Below are positions 1 through 9,319 of a stretch of DNA of 64,000 bases, one piece after another. The translations under genes and the position numbers were made by a program. The stretch is from Janthinobacterium sp051380875. Its GTDB lineage: Bacteria > Pseudomonadota > Gammaproteobacteria > Burkholderiales > Burkholderiaceae_D. The DNA lies in NCBI RefSeq assembly GCF_051380875.1, contig NZ_JBNYXW010000008.1, forward strand, positions 124,001-188,000, given 5' to 3'. The notes below the pieces were generated by a model. It was not told the DNA's origin. It ran no database searches and saw only the letters and a program-made list of their open reading frames with translations. Each line of letters begins with the position of its first letter. Positions within the stretch are counted from its first letter, which is position 1.

Positions 1-1
1 G

Positions 2-187
2 GAAGACCAAGCGCGCGAGCGGGCCGCCAAACAGGTCGAGGCCCGCGACAAGCACTGCGCCAAGCTGCGCCTGGATCAGAAATGGGCGGCGCAGGACGCC
101 GTCGGCGCCGGTGACAAAACCCGCGATGCGGCGCAACTGAAGGCGCGCCGCGCCGGCGAACGCCTGGCCGTCGAATGCCTGCATTGA
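2..187 (+). CDS. C-terminal fragment of an unidentified protein
   Basis: An open frame enters from the left edge and stops with TGA at 185-187, giving 61 residues. The visible tail is strongly charged and Ala-rich with two cysteines (CAKLRL in the middle and VECLH at the end), as in small exported betaproteobacterial proteins, but I do not recognise the family. Its last bases overlap the start of the next gene by 13 nt, which suggests co-transcription. The N-terminus lies outside the window, so domain content cannot be judged. Confidence 0.5.
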   Translation, partial: EDQARERAAKQVEARDKHCAKLRLDQKWAAQDAVGAGDKTRDAAQLKARRAGERLAVECLH

Positions 188-2784
188 GTGCGCAGGAGGG
201 AAAACCCGCAACGCAGCGTTTGCTGTCGCGCTGGCTGCTGCTGGGTGAATGGCGCGCGCATCCCGTGCGCGCCATCGTCGCCATCCTGGCCATTGCCATC
301 GGCGTGGCGCTGGGCTTTGCCATTCACCTGATCAACGCGGCCGCATTCAATGAATTTTCCACCGCCGTCAAAAGCCTGTCCGGCCAGGCCGACGTGCAGG
401 TGGCCGGGCGCGAAGCGCTGTTCGACGAGTCCGTCTACCCGCAGCTGGCGCAGCGCGACGGCGTGGCCGTGGCCTCGCCCGTGCTGGAATTGCAGGCTAG
501 GGTCAGCAACAACAAGGCAGGGAACACCGGCAAGGACGGTGGCCCGCTGCACATACTGGCGCTCGACGTCTTCCGTGCGGGCTTCATTTCCCCTGACCTG
601 ATCGGCGCGCCCGCCGATGGCCAGCCATTCGACACCCTGGCCGACGATGCCATCTTCTTGTCTCCGGCCGCCTTGCGCTGGCTGGGTGTGGCGCAGGGCG
701 ACACGATTGCCCTGCAATCGGGCACGGGCAGCGTCGCGCTGCGCGTGGCCGGTTCGCTGCAACGGGCGCGCGCCGGCCAGCGCATCGCCGTGATGGATAT
801 AGGCGCAGCGCAGTGGCGCTTCCAAAAATCTGGCAAACTGTCGCGCATCGATGTGAAACTGCGCCAGGGCGTCAACCGCGACGCCTTCCAGGCGGACCTG
901 GCGCGCGCGCTCGAAGCGCAGTATCCGGGACGTTTCCACGTCGGCCAGCCCAACGACGAGAACCAGAATAGCCGCAACAATAACCTCAGCCGCGCTTACC
1001 GGGTCAACCTGACGGTACTGGCGCTGGTCGCCCTGTTTACGGGAGCGTTCCTGGTGTTTTCCACGCAGGCGCTGTCCGTCATCCGCCGCCGCAGCCAGTT
1101 TGCGCTGCTGCGCGTGCTGGGCATGGAACGGGGACAATTGCTGCGCCAGGTGCTGCTCGAAGGCGCCAGCCTGGGCGTGGCCGGCGCCGCACTGGGCATC
1201 GCCGGTGGCTTTGGCCTGGCCTATGCCGCCCTGCGCTTCTTTGGCGGCGACCTGGGCGCAGGCTATTTCGCGGGCGTGCAGCCGCAGGTGCAATTCACGC
1301 CCGTCGCCGCCTTTGTCTACTTTGTCCTGGGCCTGGGTGTGGCCTTGCTGGGCTGCGCCGCGCCCGCGCTGGAAGCGGCCCGCGCCGCCCCCGCCATCGC
1401 CCTGAAATCGGGCAGCGAAGAAGTAGTGACGACGCGCCTGGCCAAGACCTGGCCCGCACTGGCCTGTTTGCTGCTGGCCGGCGCCCTGACATTCTTGCCG
1501 CCCGTGTTCGAGCTGCCGCTGTTCGGCTACCTGTCCATCGCGCTGTTGCTGATCGGCGCCATCGCCCTGATGCCGCAACTGGCGGCCGTGGTCTTTCGCG
1601 CACTGCAACGCGCCTGGCTGCGCACCGACACCAGCGCACACGCCCCCGTCCGCAGCCTGACCTTGGCGCGCCTGGCGAATGCTTCTGGCCAGGCCGGCAT
1701 CGCCTTGGGCGGCGTGCTGTCCAGCTTTAGCCTGATGGTGGCGATGGCCATCATGGTGTCGAGTTTCCGCGTCTCCGTCGATGACTGGCTGCTGCAAATC
1801 CTGCCGGCCGACCTGTATGCGCGCACGGCCGCCAGCGGGGGAACTGGGGGCCTGAACCCGCGCGAACAAGCCACCATCGCCGCCCTGCCCGGCGTGGCCA
1901 AGGTCGATTTCCAGCGCGTGCGCAGTCTGTCGCTGTCACCGGACCGCCCCAACGTCGCGCTGCTGGCGCGCCCCATTGTGCTCGCCGATCCGGGAAAAAG
2001 CATGGTGCTGGTGGGCGACTCCCTGCCCGTGCCACCAGGTGCCAAGCCGGTGTGGCTGTCCGAGGCGGCGGCCGACTTGTACAACATCAAACCGGGCCAG
2101 CAGATCAAGCTGCCGCTGGCGGGCGGCCTGCATGGCTTTTTTGTGGCCGGCATCTGGCGCGACTACGCCCGCTCTTCCGGCTCCATCCAGATGCCGCTGG
2201 CCGACTACCGCGCCCTGAGCGGCGACATGGATGTCAGCGATGCGGCCCTGTGGCTGGGCCAGGATGCCACAGGCGAGCAGTTGCAGCAGCGCCTGAAAGC
2301 GCTGCCGTTTGGCGCCAGCCTGGAAGTGTCGAGTCCTTCGGCCATCCGCGCCCTGAGCCTGCAGATTTTCGACCGCAGCTTCGCCGTCACGTATTTATTG
2401 GAAGCCATCGCCATCGTCATCGGCCTGTTCGGCGTGGCCGCCACGTTCTCCGCGCAGACCCTGGCGCGCGCGCGCGAATTCGGCATGCTGCGCCACGTAG
2501 GCGTGACGCGCGGGCAGATTCTCGCCATCCTTGCGCTGGAAGGCGGCGCATTGACGGCGCTGGGCATCGCCACCGGTTTCCTCCTGGGCCTGCTGATCAG
2601 CTTTGTGCTGGTGTTTATTGTTAATCCGCAATCTTTCCATTGGACAATGCAACTGCACCTGCCCTGGCCCTTGATCGCCACCGTGGCTGGCGCGCTGCTG
2701 ACGGCAGCTGCCGCCACGGCCCTGATCGCGGGACGCCAGGCGCTGTCCGCAGGGCCCATCCGCGCCGTCAGGGAGGACTGGTAA
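175..2784 (+). CDS. FtsX/MacB-type ABC transporter permease
   Basis: An 869-residue inner-membrane permease of the FtsX-like family with two permease units. One transmembrane helix near residues 33-53 is followed by a large extracytoplasmic domain and a first FtsX block of helices at about 277-400. Further helices lie near 428-475, then a second extracytoplasmic domain and a final FtsX block at about 735-860. Such doubled permeases work with a separate LolD/MacB-type ATPase, which is not visible here and may lie upstream. The stop codon overlaps the next start (TAATG), coupling it to an AttH/CrtC-like protein; this pairing resembles Att-type (AttF/AttG plus AttH) export loci. The substrate is unknown. 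The ATG at 175 has no clear ribosome site; an AGGAGG-like sequence near 193-199 leaves the start uncertain. Confidence 0.85.
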   Translation: MPALSAQEGKPATQRLLSRWLLLGEWRAHPVRAIVAILAIAIGVALGFAIHLINAAAFNEFSTAVKSLSGQADVQVAGREALFDESVYPQLAQRDGVAVASPVLELQARVSNNKAGNTGKDGGPLHILALDVFRAGFISPDLIGAPADGQPFDTLADDAIFLSPAALRWLGVAQGDTIALQSGTGSVALRVAGSLQRARAGQRIAVMDIGAAQWRFQKSGKLSRIDVKLRQGVNRDAFQADLARALEAQYPGRFHVGQPNDENQNSRNNNLSRAYRVNLTVLALVALFTGAFLVFSTQALSVIRRRSQFALLRVLGMERGQLLRQVLLEGASLGVAGAALGIAGGFGLAYAALRFFGGDLGAGYFAGVQPQVQFTPVAAFVYFVLGLGVALLGCAAPALEAARAAPAIALKSGSEEVVTTRLAKTWPALACLLLAGALTFLPPVFELPLFGYLSIALLLIGAIALMPQLAAVVFRALQRAWLRTDTSAHAPVRSLTLARLANASGQAGIALGGVLSSFSLMVAMAIMVSSFRVSVDDWLLQILPADLYARTAASGGTGGLNPREQATIAALPGVAKVDFQRVRSLSLSPDRPNVALLARPIVLADPGKSMVLVGDSLPVPPGAKPVWLSEAAADLYNIKPGQQIKLPLAGGLHGFFVAGIWRDYARSSGSIQMPLADYRALSGDMDVSDAALWLGQDATGEQLQQRLKALPFGASLEVSSPSAIRALSLQIFDRSFAVTYLLEAIAIVIGLFGVAATFSAQTLARAREFGMLRHVGVTRGQILAILALEGGALTALGIATGFLLGLLISFVLVFIVNPQSFHWTMQLHLPWPLIATVAGALLTAAAATALIAGRQALSAGPIRAVREDW

Positions 2785-3869
2785 TGCGCTGCTTGACTCG
2801 CTTGACTCTATTACTCACGTTCTGCAGCGCGGCGGCCCTGGCTGCGCCGCCCGCCTTCGCCCCCGTCACTCCCCTGCCGCCCGGCCAGGCGTTGCGCCTG
2901 CCGCACGACTTTGGCGCCCACCCCGCCTACAAGACGGAATGGTGGTATGCCACGGGATGGGTAAGCACCAGCGGTGGCGAAAAACTGGGCTACCAGGTAA
3001 CCTTCTTTCGCAGCGCCACGGCCACCGATGCGGATAACCCCAGCGCGTTTGCGCCCAAGCAGCTGATCATCGGCCATGCTGCCCTGTCCGACCCGAAGCT
3101 GGGCAAGCTACTGCACGATGAAAAAAGCGCGCGCGAGGGTTTCGGCCTGGCCTACGCCAAGGTCGGCGACACGGATGTGAAACTGGACGACTGGCGCATG
3201 CAGCGGCAAAACGATGGCAGCTACCGGGTCAGCCTGGCGGCGCGCGAATTCAACCTGCAGCTGAGCCTGGTACCCACGCAGCCAGTGCTGTTGCAGGGCC
3301 AGAACGGCTACTCGCGCAAGGGCGCGCGGCCCGCGCAAGCCAGTTATTACTACAGCGAGCCGCAGCTTGCTACCCGTGGCACGATCTCGCGCGCCGGCGG
3401 CAAGGCCGAAGCGGTGACGGGCACTACCTGGCTGGACCACGAATGGTCCAGCCAGGTGCTCGACGCGGACGCCAGCGGCTGGAACTGGATAGGCGCCAAC
3501 CTCGACGACGGCGGCGCCCTGATGGCCTTCCAGATCCGCAGCACGACAGGTGCTAAACTATGGGCGCACGCGACATGGCGCGATGCGTCCGGTAAGATGA
3601 CGCAGTTCGCGCCCGGCGACGTCGATTTCACGCCCACGCAGCTATGGCGCTCGCCCCGTACGCAGGCCCAATACCCGGTCGCCACCGAAATACGCACGGG
3701 TGCAACGCGCTGGCAGATCAAGCCTTTGCAGGCGGACCAGGAACTCGATTCGCGCCGCTCGACGGGCGCCGTGTACTGGGAAGGCGCAGTGACGGTGGAG
3801 CGCGACGGCCAGCCGGCGGGCCGCGGCTACCTGGAAATGACGGGCTATGTCCAGCCAATGAAGTTATAA
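2784..3869 (+). CDS. AttH/CrtC-like lipocalin-fold protein
   Basis: A 361-residue protein with an N-terminal signal peptide (about residues 1-20, ending in a run of Ala). The motif EWWYATGW at 52-59 and a second block around WLDHEWSSQ near 216-224 are hallmarks of the AttH/carotenoid 1,2-hydratase-like double lipocalin family. Members are exported and coupled to FtsX-type permeases; some relatives hydrate carotenoids, but no carotenoid genes are nearby, so hydratase activity is not implied. The start was chosen because it overlaps the permease stop (TAATG) and opens directly into the signal peptide. A longer in-frame reading upstream lies inside the permease gene and is unlikely. Confidence 0.82.
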   Translation: MRCLTRLTLLLTFCSAAALAAPPAFAPVTPLPPGQALRLPHDFGAHPAYKTEWWYATGWVSTSGGEKLGYQVTFFRSATATDADNPSAFAPKQLIIGHAALSDPKLGKLLHDEKSAREGFGLAYAKVGDTDVKLDDWRMQRQNDGSYRVSLAAREFNLQLSLVPTQPVLLQGQNGYSRKGARPAQASYYYSEPQLATRGTISRAGGKAEAVTGTTWLDHEWSSQVLDADASGWNWIGANLDDGGALMAFQIRSTTGAKLWAHATWRDASGKMTQFAPGDVDFTPTQLWRSPRTQAQYPVATEIRTGATRWQIKPLQADQELDSRRSTGAVYWEGAVTVERDGQPAGRGYLEMTGYVQPMKL

Positions 3870-3926
3870 GCGTCGTTTTATTAGCGTTACAAGCACTATC
3901 GAATATGTACATCAAAGCGAAAAACA

Positions 3927-5792
<1,866 letters not shown>

Positions 5793-5794
5793 GT

Positions 5795-6469
5795 ATGAAC
5801 GCACTTTTCCACGCCAACCTGGGCATCACCGATTTCTGGACCTTTTTATTGGGGACGATCTTCATCGTCATCCTGCCCGGCCCCAATTCCATGTATGTGC
5901 TGTCGGTGGCGGCGCAGCGTGGCGTGCGGCCCGCCTACCAGGGCGCCTTCGGCATTTTCGCCGGCGACCTGATATTGATGGTGCTGTCGGCCTGCGGCGT
6001 CGCCTCCCTGCTGAAAGCCAGCCCTGCCCTGTTCTATGTGGTGAAGTACATCGGCGCGGCCTACCTGGGCTGGATCGGCCTGCAGATGCTGATAGGCTGC
6101 TGGCGCAAGCTGCGCGCGCCAAATCCGGCCGAAGGCGAAGCTGCAGCGGCGCCCGTGCCAGTGAAGGAAAGCGACCCATTTCGCAAGGCGCTGATCATCA
6201 GCCTGATGAACCCGAAGGCCATCCTGTTCTTCATCTCGTTTTTCATCCAGTTCGTCGACCCGGCCTTTGCCAGGCCCGTGCTGTCATTCATCGGCCTGGG
6301 CCTGATCTGCCAGGTGATCAGTTTTACCTACCTGACGGCCATCATCTTCATGGGCGCGCGCCTGGCCGAGACCTTCCGCCGCCGTCGCCGCCTGTCGGCC
6401 GGCATGGGCGGTGGCGTGGGCGCCATGTTCATCGGCTTCGGCGCGAAACTGGCCACCGCCACACTCTGA
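5795..6469 (+). CDS. LysE/RhtB-family amino acid exporter
   Basis: A 224-residue membrane protein with about six hydrophobic helices and the family motif LPGPNSMYV near residues 26-34, typical of LysE/RhtB/LeuE translocators that export amino acids or homoserine lactones. The Arg-rich segment near 195-201 (RRRRR-like) fits a cytoplasmic loop before the last helix. The gene lies 2 nt after the ABC exporter and 12 nt before a threonine aldolase. A link to threonine, serine or glycine export is therefore reasonable, though it is inferred from context only. Length matches the family. Confidence 0.88.
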   Translation: MNALFHANLGITDFWTFLLGTIFIVILPGPNSMYVLSVAAQRGVRPAYQGAFGIFAGDLILMVLSACGVASLLKASPALFYVVKYIGAAYLGWIGLQMLIGCWRKLRAPNPAEGEAAAAPVPVKESDPFRKALIISLMNPKAILFFISFFIQFVDPAFARPVLSFIGLGLICQVISFTYLTAIIFMGARLAETFRRRRRLSAGMGGGVGAMFIGFGAKLATATL

Positions 6470-6481
6470 GGAAAAACTGCC

Positions 6482-7561
6482 TTGACCGATACTGAACTGC
6501 GCCAGCGCTGCCACACCATCCTGCCCGGCCACCGCCAGCCCACGCCAGCGGCCACCTTCGCCGCCATGGCCGCCTGGTGCGAGACCAATCATGTTGCGCA
6601 CGATACGTATGGCGAGGGCGCGCTGATCGAGCAGTTCGAGAACAAGATCGCCAGCCTGCTCGGTTTCGAGGCGGCCGTGTTCTGCATCACGGGCACCATG
6701 ACGCAAGTAACCGCCCTGCGCCTGGCTTGCCAGGAGCGCGGCTCGCCGCTGGTGGCGCTGCACCCGACCTCGCACATCCTGCGCCATGAACGGGGCAACC
6801 ATGCATTGCTCGGTCACTTCAAGGGCTTGATGCTGGGCGACCCGCACCGCCCGTGGACGGTGGACGACTTGCGCGCCGTGCCCGATGCGCTGGGCGCCGT
6901 GCAGCTCGAACTGCCAATGCGCGAAATCGGCGGCCAGTGCCCATCCTGGGAAGAGTTGAGCAAGATCAAGCAGCACTGCCGCGTGAACAACATTCACCTG
7001 CACATGGACGGCGCCCGCCTGTGGGAAGCGCAAGCGGGTTTCAATCAGCCTTTGCCCGCCATCTGCGACGGCTTTGATTCCGTGTATGTGTCGCTGTACA
7101 AGGGCATCGGCGGCCTCGGTGGCGCCATGCTGGCCGGCAGCGGCCAGTTTATCGAACGATCGCGCGAGTGGTTCCGCCGCCAGGGTGGCAATATCGTGCA
7201 CCGCACGCCCTACGTGGTGGCCGCCGCCATGCAGTTCGATGCGCGCATCGCCGCCATGCCCCGCTATTTCGCCCGCACGCAATGGCTGTACGCGCTGCTG
7301 CGCGATTATCCGGCGATTCGCCTCAATCCCGCGCAGCCGCAAGCGAACATGCTGCATTTGCACCTGCCCGTCTCGCGCGAGCGGGCCAGCGCCATCCGCA
7401 ACCAGGTGGCCGAGGAACACGGCATCTGGCTGTTCGGCCGCGCCAGCCACGCCGCCCTGCCCGGGCACAGCGTGGTGGAGTGGTATGTGGGAGATAACTT
7501 GCTGGACATGCCCGATGCGCAGGTGCGCGAAGCACTGGCGCTGCTGGTGCGGGAATTCTAG
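6482..7561 (+). CDS. ltaE: Threonine aldolase-like PLP enzyme
   Basis: A 359-residue fold-type I PLP enzyme of the beta-eliminating lyase/threonine aldolase family, expected to cleave L-threonine or allo-threonine into glycine and acetaldehyde. The HMDGARLWEA block (Asp that contacts the PLP ring) and the PLP lysine in SLYKGIGGLGG (about Lys207) are intact. Translation appears to start at a TTG, 12 nt after the LysE-type gene, with GAGGAAAA as ribosome site. It is the last gene of the rightward run and is followed by a strong terminator. The symbol follows family similarity; substrate specificity is not proven by sequence. Confidence 0.8.
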   Translation: MTDTELRQRCHTILPGHRQPTPAATFAAMAAWCETNHVAHDTYGEGALIEQFENKIASLLGFEAAVFCITGTMTQVTALRLACQERGSPLVALHPTSHILRHERGNHALLGHFKGLMLGDPHRPWTVDDLRAVPDALGAVQLELPMREIGGQCPSWEELSKIKQHCRVNNIHLHMDGARLWEAQAGFNQPLPAICDGFDSVYVSLYKGIGGLGGAMLAGSGQFIERSREWFRRQGGNIVHRTPYVVAAAMQFDARIAAMPRYFARTQWLYALLRDYPAIRLNPAQPQANMLHLHLPVSRERASAIRNQVAEEHGIWLFGRASHAALPGHSVVEWYVGDNLLDMPDAQVREALALLVREF

Positions 7562-7583
7562 AACGAAGCCGCGAACGGCACAG

Positions 7584-7610
7584 AAAAAGGCGCCCGAGGG
7601 CGCCTTTCTC
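7584..7610. terminator. Bidirectional intrinsic terminator between ltaE and fadL-type gene
   Basis: A perfect 9-bp stem (AAAGGCGCC at 7586-7594 and GGCGCCTTT at 7599-7607) with a CGAG tetraloop, flanked by A-rich sequence on the left and T-rich on the right. It sits between two convergent genes (stops at 7561 and 7646) and can serve both. Confidence 0.85.
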
Positions 7611-7645
7611 ATTTCACGGCGGCTGGATCGGCCGCCATTACCTGC

Positions 7646-9079
7646 TTAGAACTTGTAGTTGTAAGCGAGACCAATCAACTGCATGCGGGTCTTGAACAGG
7701 CCCTTGGTGGTTTCACCGTTGCCGGTGCAGCCAGCCGTTACCGGCGAGCAGTCATTCTTGTAGTTGACGTCAGCATCCTTGAAGGCGATGTAGCTGTAAG
7801 CGAGGTCGATCGATGAATTGGCGTTCAGCTTCCAGTTCGCGCCGATCGAGTACTGCATGCGGTCGCTGTCCGGCAGGGCCGGGTGGCGCAGTTCGGCACT
7901 GCGCACTGGCGCCTGGTCGTGGGCGATACCGGCGCGCAGCAGCAGGCTTTCGCTGTACTTGTAGTTGGTGCCCAGCGAGACGCGGTAAGTGTCTTTCCAG
8001 TTCTGGCGGATGCGCTCGGCGCCTTCAGCCGTCGGCGGGAACTGGATGTCCAGGTTTTCCAGGCGCGAAGTGCGGCTCCAGGTGACGTCGCCCATCAAGG
8101 CCCATTTGTCATCCATTTGATGGAAGGCGTTGACCGACAGCGTTTCCGGCGTGCGCACTTCCACCAGCGCCTTGGAATTGACCTTGCCCGATGCGGCGGA
8201 AATGAAGCCATTCACGGCAGCGTTGTTCGACACTTGCGAGAAGTCCCAGATCGTGTCGCCTTTCAGCTTGTGCGAAATCGACGAACGGTAGGCAATACCG
8301 ACACGCGTACCCTCATTCATCTGGTACAGATAGCCCAGGTTGAAGCCGAAGCCCCAGTCATCGCCATCCATCGAAGCGTGGCCATCCTTGGCGCCCTGCA
8401 GTGCGGCGCCAGCTGCCTGCGCCGCGGCCAGGCCCTGCGTCTTGGCGATATTGGCCAGGAAGGCTTGCGATGCGGCTGGCGCATGCTGGCCCAGGAATGC
8501 CACGGAACCGGGCACGTCGACTGCCTGGCCCAGTTCTGCCTTCATGTGTTCAGCCGTGATGCCGAAACCGAACGAGTGATGCTGGTCCAGCTTGAAGGAG
8601 ACCGAAGGATTCAGGGCGATGGCTTCGAGCTTGATGTTGGTAATCGCATAGCGGCCGCTCCAGTCATTGCCGTAATCGAGCTTGGCGCCGTACGGCACGA
8701 ACAGGCCCATGCCGACGGTCCATTGATCATTGACTTTCTTGCTCGCGTACAGGGCTGGCGCAAACACGGCGTCGGGCGCGTAATCCTTGGTCGTGCCGCC
8801 TGGCGTGCGGCCGGTGAAGGTCTTCGAACCCGTATCTGCGTAGGTCGAATGGGGCACCACGAGCGTGCCGCCGCCGACGAACTGCGTGCCTTCCAGGCGC
8901 GACATGCCGGCCGGATTGTAGAAAATGGTCGAAGCGTCGGCCGCTTCGGCGCCATTCGCGTCGGCCGAACCCTGGCCGGATACGGATTGCGAACCAAAAC
9001 GGTAGCCCGATGCTTGCGCGGTGGAGGAAATGCCGGCGAAAGCGGCAACGATGAGGAGGGGAAGATATTTATGTTTCAA
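7646..9079 (-). CDS. FadL/OmpP1-family outer membrane transporter
   Basis: A 477-residue outer-membrane beta-barrel with a signal peptide ending at AQA (about residues 1-23). The mature N-terminus SGYRFGSQSVSGQGSADANGAEAAD is the FadL-type hatch region, followed by alternating barrel strands. It ends in YNYKF, a C-terminal aromatic typical for BAM-dependent insertion. The family takes up long-chain fatty acids or aromatic hydrocarbons by lateral diffusion; the substrate here is unknown. The start codon is TTG at 9077-9079, with a purine-rich AGAGAGAC upstream as ribosome site. It is single-gene and convergent with ltaE. Confidence 0.9.
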   Translation of the reverse strand: MKHKYLPLLIVAAFAGISSTAQASGYRFGSQSVSGQGSADANGAEAADASTIFYNPAGMSRLEGTQFVGGGTLVVPHSTYADTGSKTFTGRTPGGTTKDYAPDAVFAPALYASKKVNDQWTVGMGLFVPYGAKLDYGNDWSGRYAITNIKLEAIALNPSVSFKLDQHHSFGFGITAEHMKAELGQAVDVPGSVAFLGQHAPAASQAFLANIAKTQGLAAAQAAGAALQGAKDGHASMDGDDWGFGFNLGYLYQMNEGTRVGIAYRSSISHKLKGDTIWDFSQVSNNAAVNGFISAASGKVNSKALVEVRTPETLSVNAFHQMDDKWALMGDVTWSRTSRLENLDIQFPPTAEGAERIRQNWKDTYRVSLGTNYKYSESLLLRAGIAHDQAPVRSAELRHPALPDSDRMQYSIGANWKLNANSSIDLAYSYIAFKDADVNYKNDCSPVTAGCTGNGETTKGLFKTRMQLIGLAYNYKF

Positions 9080-9093
9080 GTTAGTCTCTCTTT

Positions 9094-9147
9094 ATTATAT
9101 GCATCAAACCACTTGGCAAAACCAGCGGCGTAGCGCAGCGGTTTTGC
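9094..9147 (-). promoter_or_regulatory. Candidate promoter with overlapping inverted repeat upstream of the FadL-type gene
   Basis: Read on the minus strand, TATAAT (complement of 9094-9099) lies 15 nt before the TTG start. The expected -35 position, 16 nt further upstream (TTTTGC), falls inside one arm of a perfect 8-bp inverted repeat (GCAAAACC at 9116-9123, GGTTTTGC at 9140-9147). A repressor operator over the -35 region is the simplest reading, but a 5' leader hairpin from a distal promoter is also possible. Confidence 0.4.
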
Positions 9148-9267
9148 GTTGGCGTGTTTAGTTTCTTCGGCGCAATGTCTCGGGTATCTCCAAGCGTACC
9201 CATCCTGCACTTTTCTTGCCACAGTGAACTTCCGCACCGAGGGCATGCGCGAAGCATATAATATTTT

Positions 9268-9300
9268 TGAAAAAAAAGCGAACGGTCGCTCTTTTTATTG
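9268..9300 (-). terminator. Intrinsic terminator downstream of the GGDEF-EAL gene
   Basis: On the minus strand, a short AGCGA/TCGCT stem (9277-9281 with 9286-9290) and 4-nt loop are followed by a run of eight T. It lies about 20 nt after the GGDEF-EAL stop codon. The stem is short, so strength is uncertain. Confidence 0.5.
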
Positions 9301-9319
9301 GGCAGCGTTGTTTTCCGCG

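Noticed and set aside
76..1869. A long open frame of 597 codons on the minus strand, opposite the FtsX-type permease
   Set aside because: High GC content creates long antisense frames. Its product is Gln/Gly/Arg/His-rich without domains, while the plus-strand permease has clear helices and family motifs.
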